Source: Nemophila menziesii
Lineage: Eukaryota; Streptophyta; Magnoliopsida; Boraginales; Hydrophyllaceae
Assembly: GCA_029959085.1 (NCBI GenBank)
Contig: JARWIR010000024.1
Coordinates: 17,720,296 to 17,784,295, forward strand
Direction of reading: 5' to 3'
DNA: 64,000 nucleotides
The position numbers and the translations under genes were made by a program. Within the stretch, counting starts at the first letter, position 1. Every line of letters begins with the position of its first letter. Below the pieces are notes generated by a model. That model was not told where the DNA came from and made no database searches. It saw only the letters and a program-made list of their open reading frames with translations. Below are positions 48,046 to 58,929 of this stretch, one piece after another.

Positions 48046-49750
48046 AGAGTCTTATGGTGATGGTGGGACCTAGGGTAGAGCATACCCCGGGTTGGCACTG
48101 GGTTTATGTTTTTGCTAACCTAAGGTTGTAACATCCTGGGTTGGGGTTTGAAAAACCCAACCCTGTCTTTTTTTATTGAACCCTCCCGGGTTCAAAACAT
48201 CAGGTTGCTTCACATTACACACCGAGTTGACTCGGGTTTGTTTACGTTAAAAATATATATTTTAGTATGAAAAGTTGGTAACTAAAAAGTCATATTTAAA
48301 CTTTGCAATAGAAAATAAGTTAACCAATATAACAGTTTTAACATAAGTTAATACATAGCCAACCTATAAAGGCAATTACCAAATTCCACATACTTAAACT
48401 TAAATCTTAAGGCTTGGTCTACATGGTTCCACCATAATAGAAAGGAAACTGAGGTAATAAGTCACAAGGCTTGGTTCTGTAATGTTGAAGAATCCCATCT
48501 CTGCAAGGAAGAGAAGAAGAAACAGAGAAATGAAGCTCTTTTCCATCTTTCTTAGTTCCAGCACAACAACACCCTATCCATTCAAAAAAAAGTGTGAGTT
48601 AACATTTTAATTAGATAAAAAATATGTAAGATATAACGCTATCTAGGGTAATTTATTTTAAATAAAGCATCACATTTGATCATCACTTAAATTCCAAAGT
48701 ACACAATAATCACAGCTCTTGATTCCCACAATAAGCCTGATTTTCTCGATCAGATTTTGCATCAAGTTTATTTTTATTATAAGAGTAATGTTGGATATCA
48801 CCCCAAAGTGCATCGCCTTTATATCGCCTCCTAAGTGGATTTTAAATGGACCAATCATGTGATTTCTCTTTCCTGATTTATCAATTTCTCTCTCTTTTAT
48901 GATTGATCCACATAAGGGGCGATATAAAGGCGATGCACTTTGGGGTGATATCCAGCATTACTCTAAACAGAAAAAAATTAACTTTTTTTGTTAATGGATA
49001 TGCACAATTCATCAGTTCAACATAAATTTAAATACGTAATGCCTCAAACCCTTATACATTAGAGTACAATGAAAAGCAGCAAATCATTCATAGGTTAAGT
49101 ACACAAAGATTATATGAGATTTAATTATCAAGCATAACGGAAAAAATCAATTACACAAAAAGATTATATGAGTCTGAAACATCAAAAAATTAATTTCAAA
49201 TCTACTATACATATAAATATAATACAAAAAAAAAGAAATAGAAGTAACCTGAAGAAATAGTTTGGCTTGAAACATATTCGAAATACCCCCTTAATACATA
49301 AACTAAAGATCTCGAAAGTTTTTAACAACACACCATCTCACATATTCAGGTAGCCAGCGGACCCGCCATATTCAAGTAACCAATACCAACCAAACACGAG
49401 AATTATAAATGCAAACTACCGGAAATGCAAACAAATACCCAAATATACAGATATTAGCCTGAAAATCGTCCTTAAAATAAGATGATCTAGGCTTCAATTT
49501 TGACATATTATGTGAGTTTTTTCAGATTTCGTAGAGTTCGATAAATGACAGAGAAGATGGATGAGAGATGTTGAGATATGATGATTTAGACGAAGCAGAA
49601 GATGGGTTAGGGGAGAGAGTCCATGGTACATTAAACATTTCCTTTTAAAAAATTATTAAATTACCTATATACCCTTTAGGGACTAAAATGTAATTAGGGG
49701 TATACCTCAATAGAAAAAGGGTGTTTGACCCCTACCGTGTATATAACTTT
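48046..49750 (-). other. Possible small transcribed locus, product unknown
   Basis: On the minus strand, a C/T-rich leader-like stretch (about 49,560-49,625) is followed by intron-like DNA with a TTTCTTCAG acceptor-like site near 49,250. A 48-codon frame (48,400-48,546) begins MEKSFISLFLLLFLAEMG, which looks like a secretion signal, then FFNITEPSLVTYYLSFL. It has only one Cys, so it is not a defensin-type peptide. I cannot assign it, and it may be chance. A Tourist-like MITE lies inside at 48,783-48,963. Confidence 0.25.
48783..48963. mobile_element. Tourist-like (PIF/Harbinger) MITE with TAA duplication
   Basis: A 181-bp element with nearly perfect inverted repeats of about 45 bp, GAGTAATGTTGGATATCACC at the left and the complement of GAGTAATGCTGGATATCACC at the right (one mismatch in the first 20). 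Flanked by TAA on both sides (48,780-48,782, 48,964-48,966), the PIF/Harbinger target duplication. It is the best preserved of this MITE group here. Confidence 0.9.
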
Positions 49751-49983
49751 TTCAAATAGACATGTAACTTTTCATAATATGTTGAAAAGGATTAGTTTTT
49801 GAGGGGGATAAGAATCATAATTGCTTACCTGGCTTATACGGTATGTATATATGTACAGAATACAGTATTTACATGTCATTTTTCTTTTCTTTTTTTGGGC
49901 TAAGTTATTTATACGTTTTTTATATTAAAAAATAAATATAAAATACATAAACTTTTTCACGTTTTTGTTACATAAGTAATTTA

Positions 49984-50216
49984 GTGCCCGTTTGGAAGTG
50001 CTTTTTTGGAGAAGCACTTAAAAGTGCTTTTACCATTTTAAGAGCTTTTTATATTCTGAAAAGCACTTTTATAAGAAGCACCAAATAGGTGCTTCTTGAG
50101 AAAAGCACTTAAAATAATTTTAGATTTCAGAATTATTTTTAATAATTTTTTTAAATTTTAAATTTTATTCTAAAAGTGCTTTTTTACTCAAAAATAAGCA
50201 CTTCCAAACAGGCCCT
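49984..50216. mobile_element. hAT-like MITE (GCCCGTTTGGAAGTGC ends)
   Basis: A 233-bp element whose ends pair over GCCCGTTTGGAAGTGC and GCACTTCCAAACAGGCCC. Further inverted copies of AAGCACTT occur inside. A common plant MITE type. The target duplication is not clear. Confidence 0.75.
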
Positions 50217-50962
50217 TAATATACATTCAATATATATTACTTTGTCTCTTTATTTCTGAAACATAACACATGTTCATTTTTTCTACTTTCCCTCCTATAT
50301 TGTAAAGTCTCTCCCTCCATCTTCTTCATTACTCTTCACTTCACTTGTCTGATAAAAAACCAACAAAAACTCTCAAGGCGTTAGTGTCATCTTCAATGGC
50401 ATTATCTTCTACATCGTCCTTCTTCCTTGCAAAATCAAAAAGGGTCGTTACTTAGTGTATTACCGGGAAGAAGAAGTATCAATTTTCAAGGGTTTTCATA
50501 AAAAATCTAGATATAATCCCACTGATTTTGTTGTCATTACACACGGAGGTGTTGTAAAATATAATGGGGCTAAGAATAGGTAAGTATTTTTTACAGTATT
50601 CTGCCTTAAATAAAGATATACCTTCGATTATTGTGATAGGGTTTGTGTCTTCATAGCAGTAAGCCTTATGTAGAATGAAAGGGTTTGGTTTTTTTTGTAG
50701 GTATTAGGGTTATTGTAGCTTTGCTATGTAAAATTATAACCCATATGTATTAGGGACTGTGTTTTTAGATAAGTAAAGCGTGTGTTAGGTCCCCACTGTT
50801 AACCGGATATATACCTTCGACTATTTGTTTTATTTGTTGAGTAAAGTTTTTTGTAGGTCCCTATTGATAAAAGGAGATAGATATGTTTGTGGTCCCTTGA
50901 TACAAAGGGGAAATTTGGACCACAGTTAGTTTTAATTGAGAACTAATATTAAATAACAGTAC

Positions 50963-51598
50963 TGTTATATTTTCGGTCAAATATTTGTGGTAAAGTCAAT
51001 ATGGTGATGTGGAGGCTTATGTGGCTACTTAATTATGCTGATGGGATTTAATAAGCGTGGCCTCTTTTCCACCCTTGATGTGTTAGATGAATGGATGGCT
51101 CAGATTATACCTCACCTTATGTCTCATATAAATACCCCTCTTTCAGAAGGGGTATTCTCTCTCCTCTCTTCACTTCGGTTTTTCGACGCTTCAATACTCT
51201 CTCATCTCTCAGCAAATAGACTAGGGTTTTGTCTTGTACATTGTTGAATCCATTCTATAAGGATCAACAATTAGAATAGTGATAATCAAGCATCTGGCTT
51301 GATTGATTGAGTAGTATTTCTCGATTGATAGATTAGGGTTTCAGATTGAAGCCTTGATTTGGTTCTATTCTTGTAATCGTGCTGTAAGATTGATACTGAG
51401 GCTGTAACCGTGTTCATTAGTGTGTGAAGCATCTTCTGAAGAAGAGCTTCAACGTGGATGTAGGCATTTCTGTGCTGAACCACGATAATTCTTGTGTTCT
51501 TTCTTTTCTGCTGCTATTTTCTTTTGATCTTGTTTTCTGGGTTTGGAAACTTGTTTTGCCTCAAACGAAAACTATTTTCTAAGTGATTTTATACAACA
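50963..51598 (+). repeat. 5' LTR of intact Copia
   Basis: Starts TGTTATATTTTCGG, ends TTATACAACA. TATA box TATAAATA at 51,127-51,134 with a C/T-rich start region downstream. Confidence 0.97.
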
Positions 51599-51599
51599 G

Positions 51600-51611
51600 T
51601 GGTATCAGAGC
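51600..51611 (+). other. Primer-binding site (initiator tRNA-Met) of intact Copia
   Basis: TGGTATCAGAGC, one base after the 5' LTR. Confidence 0.93.
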
Positions 51612-51884
51612 TTAATCGATTCTTTGTGAAAATCGTTTTCGAAATTTTGCCGGTTCAATAGATCGGTGAATCTTTTGGTTGGCTTTAAAATCTTCGTAAA
51701 TCTCTTTAACAATAAAAGTTTGTGTTCTTTTATTGTTCTTTCACCGATCTTACATTTTCTTTAGGGTTTAAATCAAAACCGAATCCTAGAATTATCTTTT
51801 CTAGGGTTTGTGATTTTATTACTAACCCTTATAGCTATTTGCCTTGTGTTGTGTATCTTTTTTCTGATATATAGGTATTAAGAA

Positions 51885-54800
51885 ATGGCAACAACAAGGC
51901 TAGAAGTCTCAGTGTTCGATGGTAAAGGTGATTTTGGAGTGTGGAAAAAGAAAATGCGGGTATTGTTATCTCATAACAAGGTATTAGCTGCGCTTGAAGC
52001 TAATATGGACCTATGGTCTGAAGATGCTCGTAAGCGAGTAGATGAAATTAAGGAGGAGGCTTATAATCTTCTGTTCTTAAACCTTTCTGACAATGTTATA
52101 CGAAAGGTAGATGGTGCTGAAACTGCTCTTGATCTTTGGGGTAAACTCGAAACTTTATATTCTGTTCAATCTGCTCCTAATCTTGCTTTTCTTAAGGGAA
52201 ATTTATTTTCTTATAAGATGGATTCTGCTAAAACAATTGATGAAAATGTTGATGAATTCTTGAAACTTAATCTTGTGTTAAAAGGTTCTGAAATGGCCCT
52301 AGATGAGACTTGTAAAAGCATGATCCTATTAAACTCCATACCTGATTCATATCAAGTAGTTAAAGATGCTTTTCAATACTCTACTGTAATGCCTACATTT
52401 GATCAAATTGTTGCTTCTTTGAAAACTAGGGAGCTTGAATTGAAAAACTTAAAAAGAGTTGGTAATAATTTGTTTGTGAAATATAAAGTTGACCCTCCTG
52501 AGCAAAACAAACCTAATAAGTTTAAGAAAAAGAACAAAGGTAATAAGAACAAATCTGAAACTAGAAAATGCTATCATTGTGGTAAGCCTGGTCACATTAA
52601 AAAGAACTGTTATGCTCTTAAGAATAAGAATAATGCTACACTTGAGACTAACTTAGCCTGTATGCCCCCTAAACATGATGATACTTGTGAAGTGTTAAAT
52701 GTATCTGATATTACTTGTAAAACTAGTTGGATATTAGATTCTGGATGTACTTTTCATATGAGCCCCAATAAGAACTGGTTCTATAACTTGAAACTTACCA
52801 CTTCTGAGACTGTGTATATGGGCAATAACAACACTTGTCAAGTGGCTGGGATAGGTAGCATTGATTTGAGGCTTAATAATGGTAATGTGGTAACCCTCAC
52901 TAATGTGAGATGGATACCTGACCTAAAGAGGAATTTGATATCTTTAGGAATGTTAGATGATCTTGGTTGTGTATATGATGTATGCAATGGTGTTTTAAAT
53001 GTCCATAAGAATGATAAACTTGTCCTATGTGGAAAGAAAATTTCTGGTTTATATGTTCTTGATGGTATTTGTGTTTTATCTGATTCTAACAATGTTGAAA
53101 CAAGTGTTGAAAGTGCAGCTACACTCAAATGGCACCTCAGGTTAGGACACATGAGTCAATTAGGACTAAATGTGTTGAGTAAAGAAGGAATGTTTGGTAA
53201 GGATTCTATTACTTCTTTACATTTCTGTGAACCCTGTGTTTTAGCTAAACATCATAGGATGAAGTTCAAATCTGGTGTGCATTTGTCTACTTGCATTCTT
53301 GAATATATTCATGCTGATTTGTGGGGGCCTGAGAAGCATGAAACACATGGTGGGAAAAAGTATTTTCTGTCCCTAGTTGATGATTATTCTAGGAGAGTCT
53401 GGACCTTTCTTTTAAAGAACAAAAGTGATACTTTTAATGTAATAAAAGATTGGATTGTTTTAAATGAGAATCAAACTGGAAAAACAATTAAAACTCTTAG
53501 AACTGATAATGGATTGGAATTCTGCAATGATGATATGGATAATTTCTGTAAAATGCGAGGCATTATGAGGCATAGGACAGTTAGAAAAACCCCACAACAA
53601 AATGGGGTAGCTGAGCGTATGAATAGAACTTTGCTTGAAAAAATTAGGTGTTTATTGTTCACTTCTGGTTTATCTAAGTCTTTTTGGGGAGAGGCACTAT
53701 ATACTGCAACCTATTTAATAAATAGAAGTCCCAATAGGTCTTTAGATATGAAATGCCCCATGGAATTATGGAACAATAGAAAGCCTGACTTGTCTGAACT
53801 TAGGATTTTCGGCTGTGCTGCTTATGCTCATAATAAAGAGGGTAAATTAGACCCTAGATCCATTAAATGTGTATTTCTTGGTTATCAATCTATGCATGGT
53901 ACTAAAGGTTACATGTTATGGGATAAAAATGCAAATGGCATTAAAATAATAATAAGTAGAGATGTTATCTTTGATGAAACTAATTTTCCTTGCAAGAATA
54001 GTGTTGTGATTTCAGGTAATGATCAGCTTGAACCTGAAACAACCTCAGCTGGTACTGTGATTGAGGTGGAGCCACTTCAAACTGGAAATGATGATGAATC
54101 ATCTGATCCAGTCACTGAAGAAGAAGCCACTGAGGATACTCAACCACCTGAGCAGCCAGGTAATTCTGAGCCACACTTAGGGGTTGAGACACCTCAGGAG
54201 TCACTTCAGGAAAGCCTTGCAAATTATCAACTAACAAGAGATAGAGAAAGGAGGGATCCAAAACCCTCTACAAGGTATTCTTATGCAGAATTGGTTTTCA
54301 CTGCATTAATTGCAGCTACTGAGGTAATAAACACTGAACCTGAAACTTATCATGATGTGTTGAAATCTGAGGATAAGTGTAAGTGGTTAAATGCTATGAA
54401 AGATGAAATGAACTCTTTACTTGTTAATAATACTTGGACCTTAGTTAAAAAAACCCCTGACCAAAAGGTAATTGAATGTAGATGGTTATATAAGTTGAAA
54501 GAGGGTGTCTCTGAGACTGAACCACCTAGATATAAAGCTAGATTAGTTGCCAAGGGGTATACACAAAGGGAAGGGATAGATTTCCATGAAATTTTTGCTC
54601 CTGTGGTTAAGTTTAAGACTATTAGAACTATGTTAGCTTATGTGGCCTGTTATGATTTAGAATTGGAACAACTTGATGTAAAAACTGCTTTCTTACATGG
54701 TGAACTTGAAGAAAAGTTGTATATGAAACAGCCTGAAGGCTTTATTAGTTCTAAATATCCTGATCATGTGTGTTTGCTTAAAAAATCATTATATGGTCTT

Positions 54801-55895
54801 AAACAGTCACCTAGGCAGTGGTACAAAAGATTTGATACTTTTGTGTTGAAATTGGGTTTTAAGAGAAGTGAATATGATAATTGTCTTTACTTTAAAGTAT
54901 TATCTGATGACATGATATTCTTGCTTCTCTATGTTGATGACATGTTACTAATTAGTAATTCTTTGCAGAATATAAACAAATTGAAATCTAATCTGAGTTC
55001 TGAGTTTGATATGAAGGATTTAGGAGAAGCTAAGAAAATTTTGGGCATGATTATTGAAAGAAATAGAAAAGAATGCAGTCTGAGATTGCATCAAAAGCCT
55101 TACTTAGAAAAGTTGGTTGAGAAGTATGGAAATCTGAACTGTAAAAGGGTAGAAATGCCCTTAGCAGGACACTTTATACTAAGTAAAAGCCAATGTCCCA
55201 AAGATGTTTCTGAGAAAGTAAAGATGAGCTATATACCTTATTCAAATGTGATTGGCTCTATCATGTATGCTATGATCAGTACAAGACCTGATCTATCCTA
55301 TGCTATATCCTTACTCAGTAGGTTCATGTCTAATCCAGGTCCTGAACACTGGACTGCCTTGAAATGGGTGGTTTCGTATATTAGTAGTACTTTGGATGTT
55401 GGATTAAGTTATGGGCAGTACAAAGTTCCTTTTGAGTTATGTGGCTTTGTAGATGCAGATTTTGCTGGAGATAGGGATAGTAGAAAATCTACTACCTCTT
55501 ACTGTTTCTTACTTGGTAAAAATTGTGTTTCTTGGAAGTCACAATTACAACCTTTAGTGGCTCTATCAACAACTGAGTCTGAGTATGTTGCAATATGTGA
55601 TTGTTTCAAGGAGGCTATTTGGTTACAAGGGTTAACAAATGAATTACAGCTGACTAAGTCAACTGTTACAATTTTTAGTGATAGTCAAAGTGCTATACAT
55701 TTGAGTAAGAATCCTGTGTATCATGAAAGAACAAAACATGTTGATGTAAAGTTTCACTTTATTAGAACATGGGTAACATCTGAGAAGATAAACCTTGTGA
55801 AAATTGGTACTGAGGATAATCCAGCTGATATGGGAACTAAAGTTGTAACTGTTAGCAAATTTAAGCATTGCTTGAGTTTGTTGAACATTGGATAA
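51885..55895 (+). CDS. Copia gag-pol polyprotein, 1,336 aa
   Basis: One open frame from ATG 51,885 to TAA. Residues 1 to about 220 are gag (VFDGKGDFGVWKKKMRVLL). The zinc knuckle CYHCGKPGHIKKNC is at 229-242. The aspartic protease motif is ILDSG (Asp285). GAG-pre-integrase is near 407-460 (LKWHLRLGHMS, CEPCVLAKHH). The integrase DD35E triad is Asp478, Asp541, Glu577. The reverse transcriptase is about 855-1100 with YVDD at 1016-1019. RNase H is about 1180-1310 (VDADFAGDRDSRKSTT, STTESEYVA, DSQSAIHLSKNP). Order PR-IN-RT-RH is diagnostic of Copia. The polyprotein would be cut by its own protease and act in cytoplasmic virus-like particles, with integration in the nucleus. No broken motif seen. 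Confidence 0.96.
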   Translation: MATTRLEVSVFDGKGDFGVWKKKMRVLLSHNKVLAALEANMDLWSEDARKRVDEIKEEAYNLLFLNLSDNVIRKVDGAETALDLWGKLETLYSVQSAPNLAFLKGNLFSYKMDSAKTIDENVDEFLKLNLVLKGSEMALDETCKSMILLNSIPDSYQVVKDAFQYSTVMPTFDQIVASLKTRELELKNLKRVGNNLFVKYKVDPPEQNKPNKFKKKNKGNKNKSETRKCYHCGKPGHIKKNCYALKNKNNATLETNLACMPPKHDDTCEVLNVSDITCKTSWILDSGCTFHMSPNKNWFYNLKLTTSETVYMGNNNTCQVAGIGSIDLRLNNGNVVTLTNVRWIPDLKRNLISLGMLDDLGCVYDVCNGVLNVHKNDKLVLCGKKISGLYVLDGICVLSDSNNVETSVESAATLKWHLRLGHMSQLGLNVLSKEGMFGKDSITSLHFCEPCVLAKHHRMKFKSGVHLSTCILEYIHADLWGPEKHETHGGKKYFLSLVDDYSRRVWTFLLKNKSDTFNVIKDWIVLNENQTGKTIKTLRTDNGLEFCNDDMDNFCKMRGIMRHRTVRKTPQQNGVAERMNRTLLEKIRCLLFTSGLSKSFWGEALYTATYLINRSPNRSLDMKCPMELWNNRKPDLSELRIFGCAAYAHNKEGKLDPRSIKCVFLGYQSMHGTKGYMLWDKNANGIKIIISRDVIFDETNFPCKNSVVISGNDQLEPETTSAGTVIEVEPLQTGNDDESSDPVTEEEATEDTQPPEQPGNSEPHLGVETPQESLQESLANYQLTRDRERRDPKPSTRYSYAELVFTALIAATEVINTEPETYHDVLKSEDKCKWLNAMKDEMNSLLVNNTWTLVKKTPDQKVIECRWLYKLKEGVSETEPPRYKARLVAKGYTQREGIDFHEIFAPVVKFKTIRTMLAYVACYDLELEQLDVKTAFLHGELEEKLYMKQPEGFISSKYPDHVCLLKKSLYGLKQSPRQWYKRFDTFVLKLGFKRSEYDNCLYFKVLSDDMIFLLLYVDDMLLISNSLQNINKLKSNLSSEFDMKDLGEAKKILGMIIERNRKECSLRLHQKPYLEKLVEKYGNLNCKRVEMPLAGHFILSKSQCPKDVSEKVKMSYIPYSNVIGSIMYAMISTRPDLSYAISLLSRFMSNPGPEHWTALKWVVSYISSTLDVGLSYGQYKVPFELCGFVDADFAGDRDSRKSTTSYCFLLGKNCVSWKSQLQPLVALSTTESEYVAICDCFKEAIWLQGLTNELQLTKSTVTIFSDSQSAIHLSKNPVYHERTKHVDVKFHFIRTWVTSEKINLVKIGTEDNPADMGTKVVTVSKFKHCLSLLNIG

Positions 55896-56042
55896 GCTTT
55901 ATATTCCTTAATTATGTTTAACTTATTACTAACTCGTGGTTTTAGTAATTATTGCAGGTTCTTAAAAGCAACCAGAGGATGCTTTGCACACTGAACACCA
56001 GGATGACAGCTGATGATGAAGATTTTGCAGAGTATTGACTTT

Positions 56043-56053
56043 AAGGTGGAGAT
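56043..56053 (+). other. Polypurine tract of intact Copia
   Basis: AAGGTGGAGAT immediately before the 3' LTR. Confidence 0.9.
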
Positions 56054-56689
56054 TGTTATATTTTCGGTCAAATATTTGTGGTAAAGTCAATATGGTGATG
56101 TGGAGGCTTATGTGGCTACTTAATTATGCTGATGGGATTTAATAAGCGTGGCCTCTTTTCCACCCTTGATGTGTTAGATGAATGGATGGCTCAGATTATA
56201 CCTCACCTTATGTCTCATATAAATACCCCTCTTTCAGAAGGGGTATTCTCTCTCCTCTCTTCACTTCGGTTTTTCGACGCTTCAATACTCTCTCATCTCT
56301 CAGCAAATAGACTAGGGTTTTGTCTTGTACATTGTTGAATCCATTCTATAAGGATCAACAATTAGAATAGTGATAATCAAGCATCTGGCTTGATTGATTG
56401 AGTAGTATTTCTCGATTGATAGATTAGGGTTTCAGATTGAAGCCTTGATTTGGTTCTATTCTTGTAATCGTGCTGTAAGATTGATACTGAGGCTGTAACC
56501 GTGTTCATTAGTGTGTGAAGCATCTTCTGAAGAAGAGCTTCAACGTGGATGTAGGCATTTCTGTGCTGAACCACGATAATTCTTGTGTTCTTTCTTTTCT
56601 GCTGCTATTTTCTTTTGATCTTGTTTTCTGGGTTTGGAAACTTGTTTTGCCTCAAACGAAAACTATTTTCTAAGTGATTTTATACAACA
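56054..56689 (+). repeat. 3' LTR of intact Copia
   Basis: 636 bp; I found no difference from the 5' LTR on reading both. Confidence 0.97.
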
Positions 56690-58929
56690 AGTACATTGTC
56701 TAACTGTTCAATGGTTTGACTTGATTGAGTTAAAGATTAGAGAATTCTTGTTTATTTCCTGCTTATAACCAATCAATATGTATTGATATTTTTGATGAAT
56801 GGTAAAATATGATTGTAATATCTGTTTTATTTAGTTACATCATGATATATTGTTTATTTTGTGTAGGACTGCAGAGTATTTCACTGGAAAGCCCAAAACA
56901 GCCTGGTCTGCCTTTGCATGCTGTTTGTAAGTTAACCATATATTAGAACATTCGTTTATGATAGGTAGTTATATCATAGTATAGGGCATTCATAGTTGGT
57001 GTTGCGATAAAATGCAGGGAAGCTATGTGTCCTGAAAGAAAAAAAACGTTTCAGGGAAATGACCCGCGTGAATTGGTAAGGAAAATTAATCTCGAATTCA
57101 AACTTTTAACTCCCAAGAAGAGGTTACCATATGACAAGATGGTGGCGAAAGACCTAAAAAAATACTGGAAAGAAGTTAAAATGTTGCAAAAAAAAATGTA
57201 AGTTAATATCAAATTTGTTTTTTTTTGTAATATCACATTCAAGGAAATTGTTGGTTGTGATGTGGGTAACATTTATTTTTGTTGTAGTTTAAGATTTCCA
57301 TACGCTCTTCAATCAACAATGTGAATATATCAATGATAATCTTTCCGATGAACAACGTGAAACGGTGAGGCATGTTGGTTTTGGGTCAATGTTAGACATT
57401 GGCCTAGGGAACCTAAGGCATGCAATCTGTTTGTGGGTTACAGAGGCATTTGATGGAGCGACCAACTCTTTTGATTTCCATGGCAGTAAATATCCATTTA
57501 ATGCGAATGACGTCGAGTCGATGATTGGGTTATCTAACCAAGGTGATAGGATTATGCTACACGAATCAAAAGACGAGGCATATTTGAGAGTGAAGGTTTG
57601 TTTTGTATCCACTGATGTTTTAAGTTTCAGCAAACTTAACTCAAAGTTGATAGATAATAAATCTGCTGGTGATGATTTTGTAAGGTCGTATTTGATGTAT
57701 ATCTTCGCCTATTTCTTGTTCCCTACCGATTGTGGTATAAAGTCTTATTATCTCCAACCGCTCATACATGTTGACTCGATTGCTAATTTTAATTGGGCCC
57801 AACATGTATTCGAACTCCTTTGGTCCGGAATCATCGAGTACAATGGTCGACTCAAACAAATGGAGAATGTTGAATGAGAATCGAAACCGAATTTTTTTAC
57901 TTTTCGGGGATGCATCTACCTACTAATAGTTAGTGTTTGGATAAGTTGCAGTATATTTTATATAGAATAAAGTATAACCGTTAACTTATATATATAATTT
58001 TTTTTACAATTATTTAATATTAATTATTCTTTAAAACATCACATAAGAATATTAAATTAATGAATTTATATTTTCAAATTTTAAGACAAATTTATTAGTA
58101 TGGTGAATATTTATGATCTCCTAAGTATTTATTGTTTAGGCATAGACTTAGCATTTATTATTAAAAATAAAACATATTTTATTTCTAAAGACATGTCAAA
58201 TAAAAATAAGATTATGCAATAACTTTTTTTTTTTTTTTTAAAATCAAGGTATTTCATCTAAAAACAAACATGCAATAACAGTTATCATTAAGTAAAATAT
58301 ATTTTTTTAAAAACAATTAAAAGATTTAATATTTAATAAAAAGTTACTGTTATTTAATTTACATCCACTGTACTGTAACAAATATTTATTTTGTTTCTAC
58401 ATGTTCTATTTATGGATCAAATAAATGGTCCAAATGATTTTAATAGAGAACTTCATGAGATTTCTCCCATTATATATTGGAACGTGGCCAATATTAAGTC
58501 CAAATTTAAGAGGGTGGGTGGTTTTTATCGCTACGCAGAAAGGTGTAACGTTATTTCAAAATTAGATGAATACTCCCACAAAGTTAACATAGTTGATGAA
58601 GACATCAAGGGAAATAAGGAATTGAAGGTTAAAGAGGAAATGATAAAAAATAGAGAAAAATGTGGCTAGGGTGGTAAAGTATGTCGCTGCACGTGAATGT
58701 GCTAATGATGCTCTTGGCAATGAGGTACTTGAGAGTTTAAAAATACTTTCCGAAAGAGAGTCAACGAGTTGCAAGCTTCCGTGAATTTCAAATCTCAAAA
58801 TGAACCATCGCTGCAAATTGGTTGCGATAAAACTGAAAGTTCTAGACAATCATTTGACATGAACAAATCGGTACACGTATTATCAGATGATGAAGGTGGA
58901 GATAACAATTCTGTCATGTACCCCCATAT

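Larger units (their letters stand above)
50963..56689 (+). mobile_element. Intact Copia (Ty1, Tnt1/Tto1-like) LTR retrotransposon
   Basis: A complete 5,727-bp element with a perfect 5-bp target duplication AGTAC (50,958-50,962; 56,690-56,694), two 636-bp LTRs that are identical as far as I can read, a tRNA-Met primer site, a polypurine tract and a single uninterrupted gag-pol frame. Identical LTRs indicate a very recent insertion. All catalytic motifs are present, so it may still be autonomous. It lies in a probable intron of the gene at 50,371-58,960, in the same orientation. Confidence 0.96.

Noticed and set aside
48400..48546. Defensin-type peptide
   Set aside because: The start resembles a signal peptide, but only one Cys follows, so the defensin scaffold is absent.
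51035..51247. 70-codon frame identical at 51,035 and 56,126
   Set aside because: Lies in the Copia LTRs downstream of or over the promoter; duplicated because the LTRs are identical.
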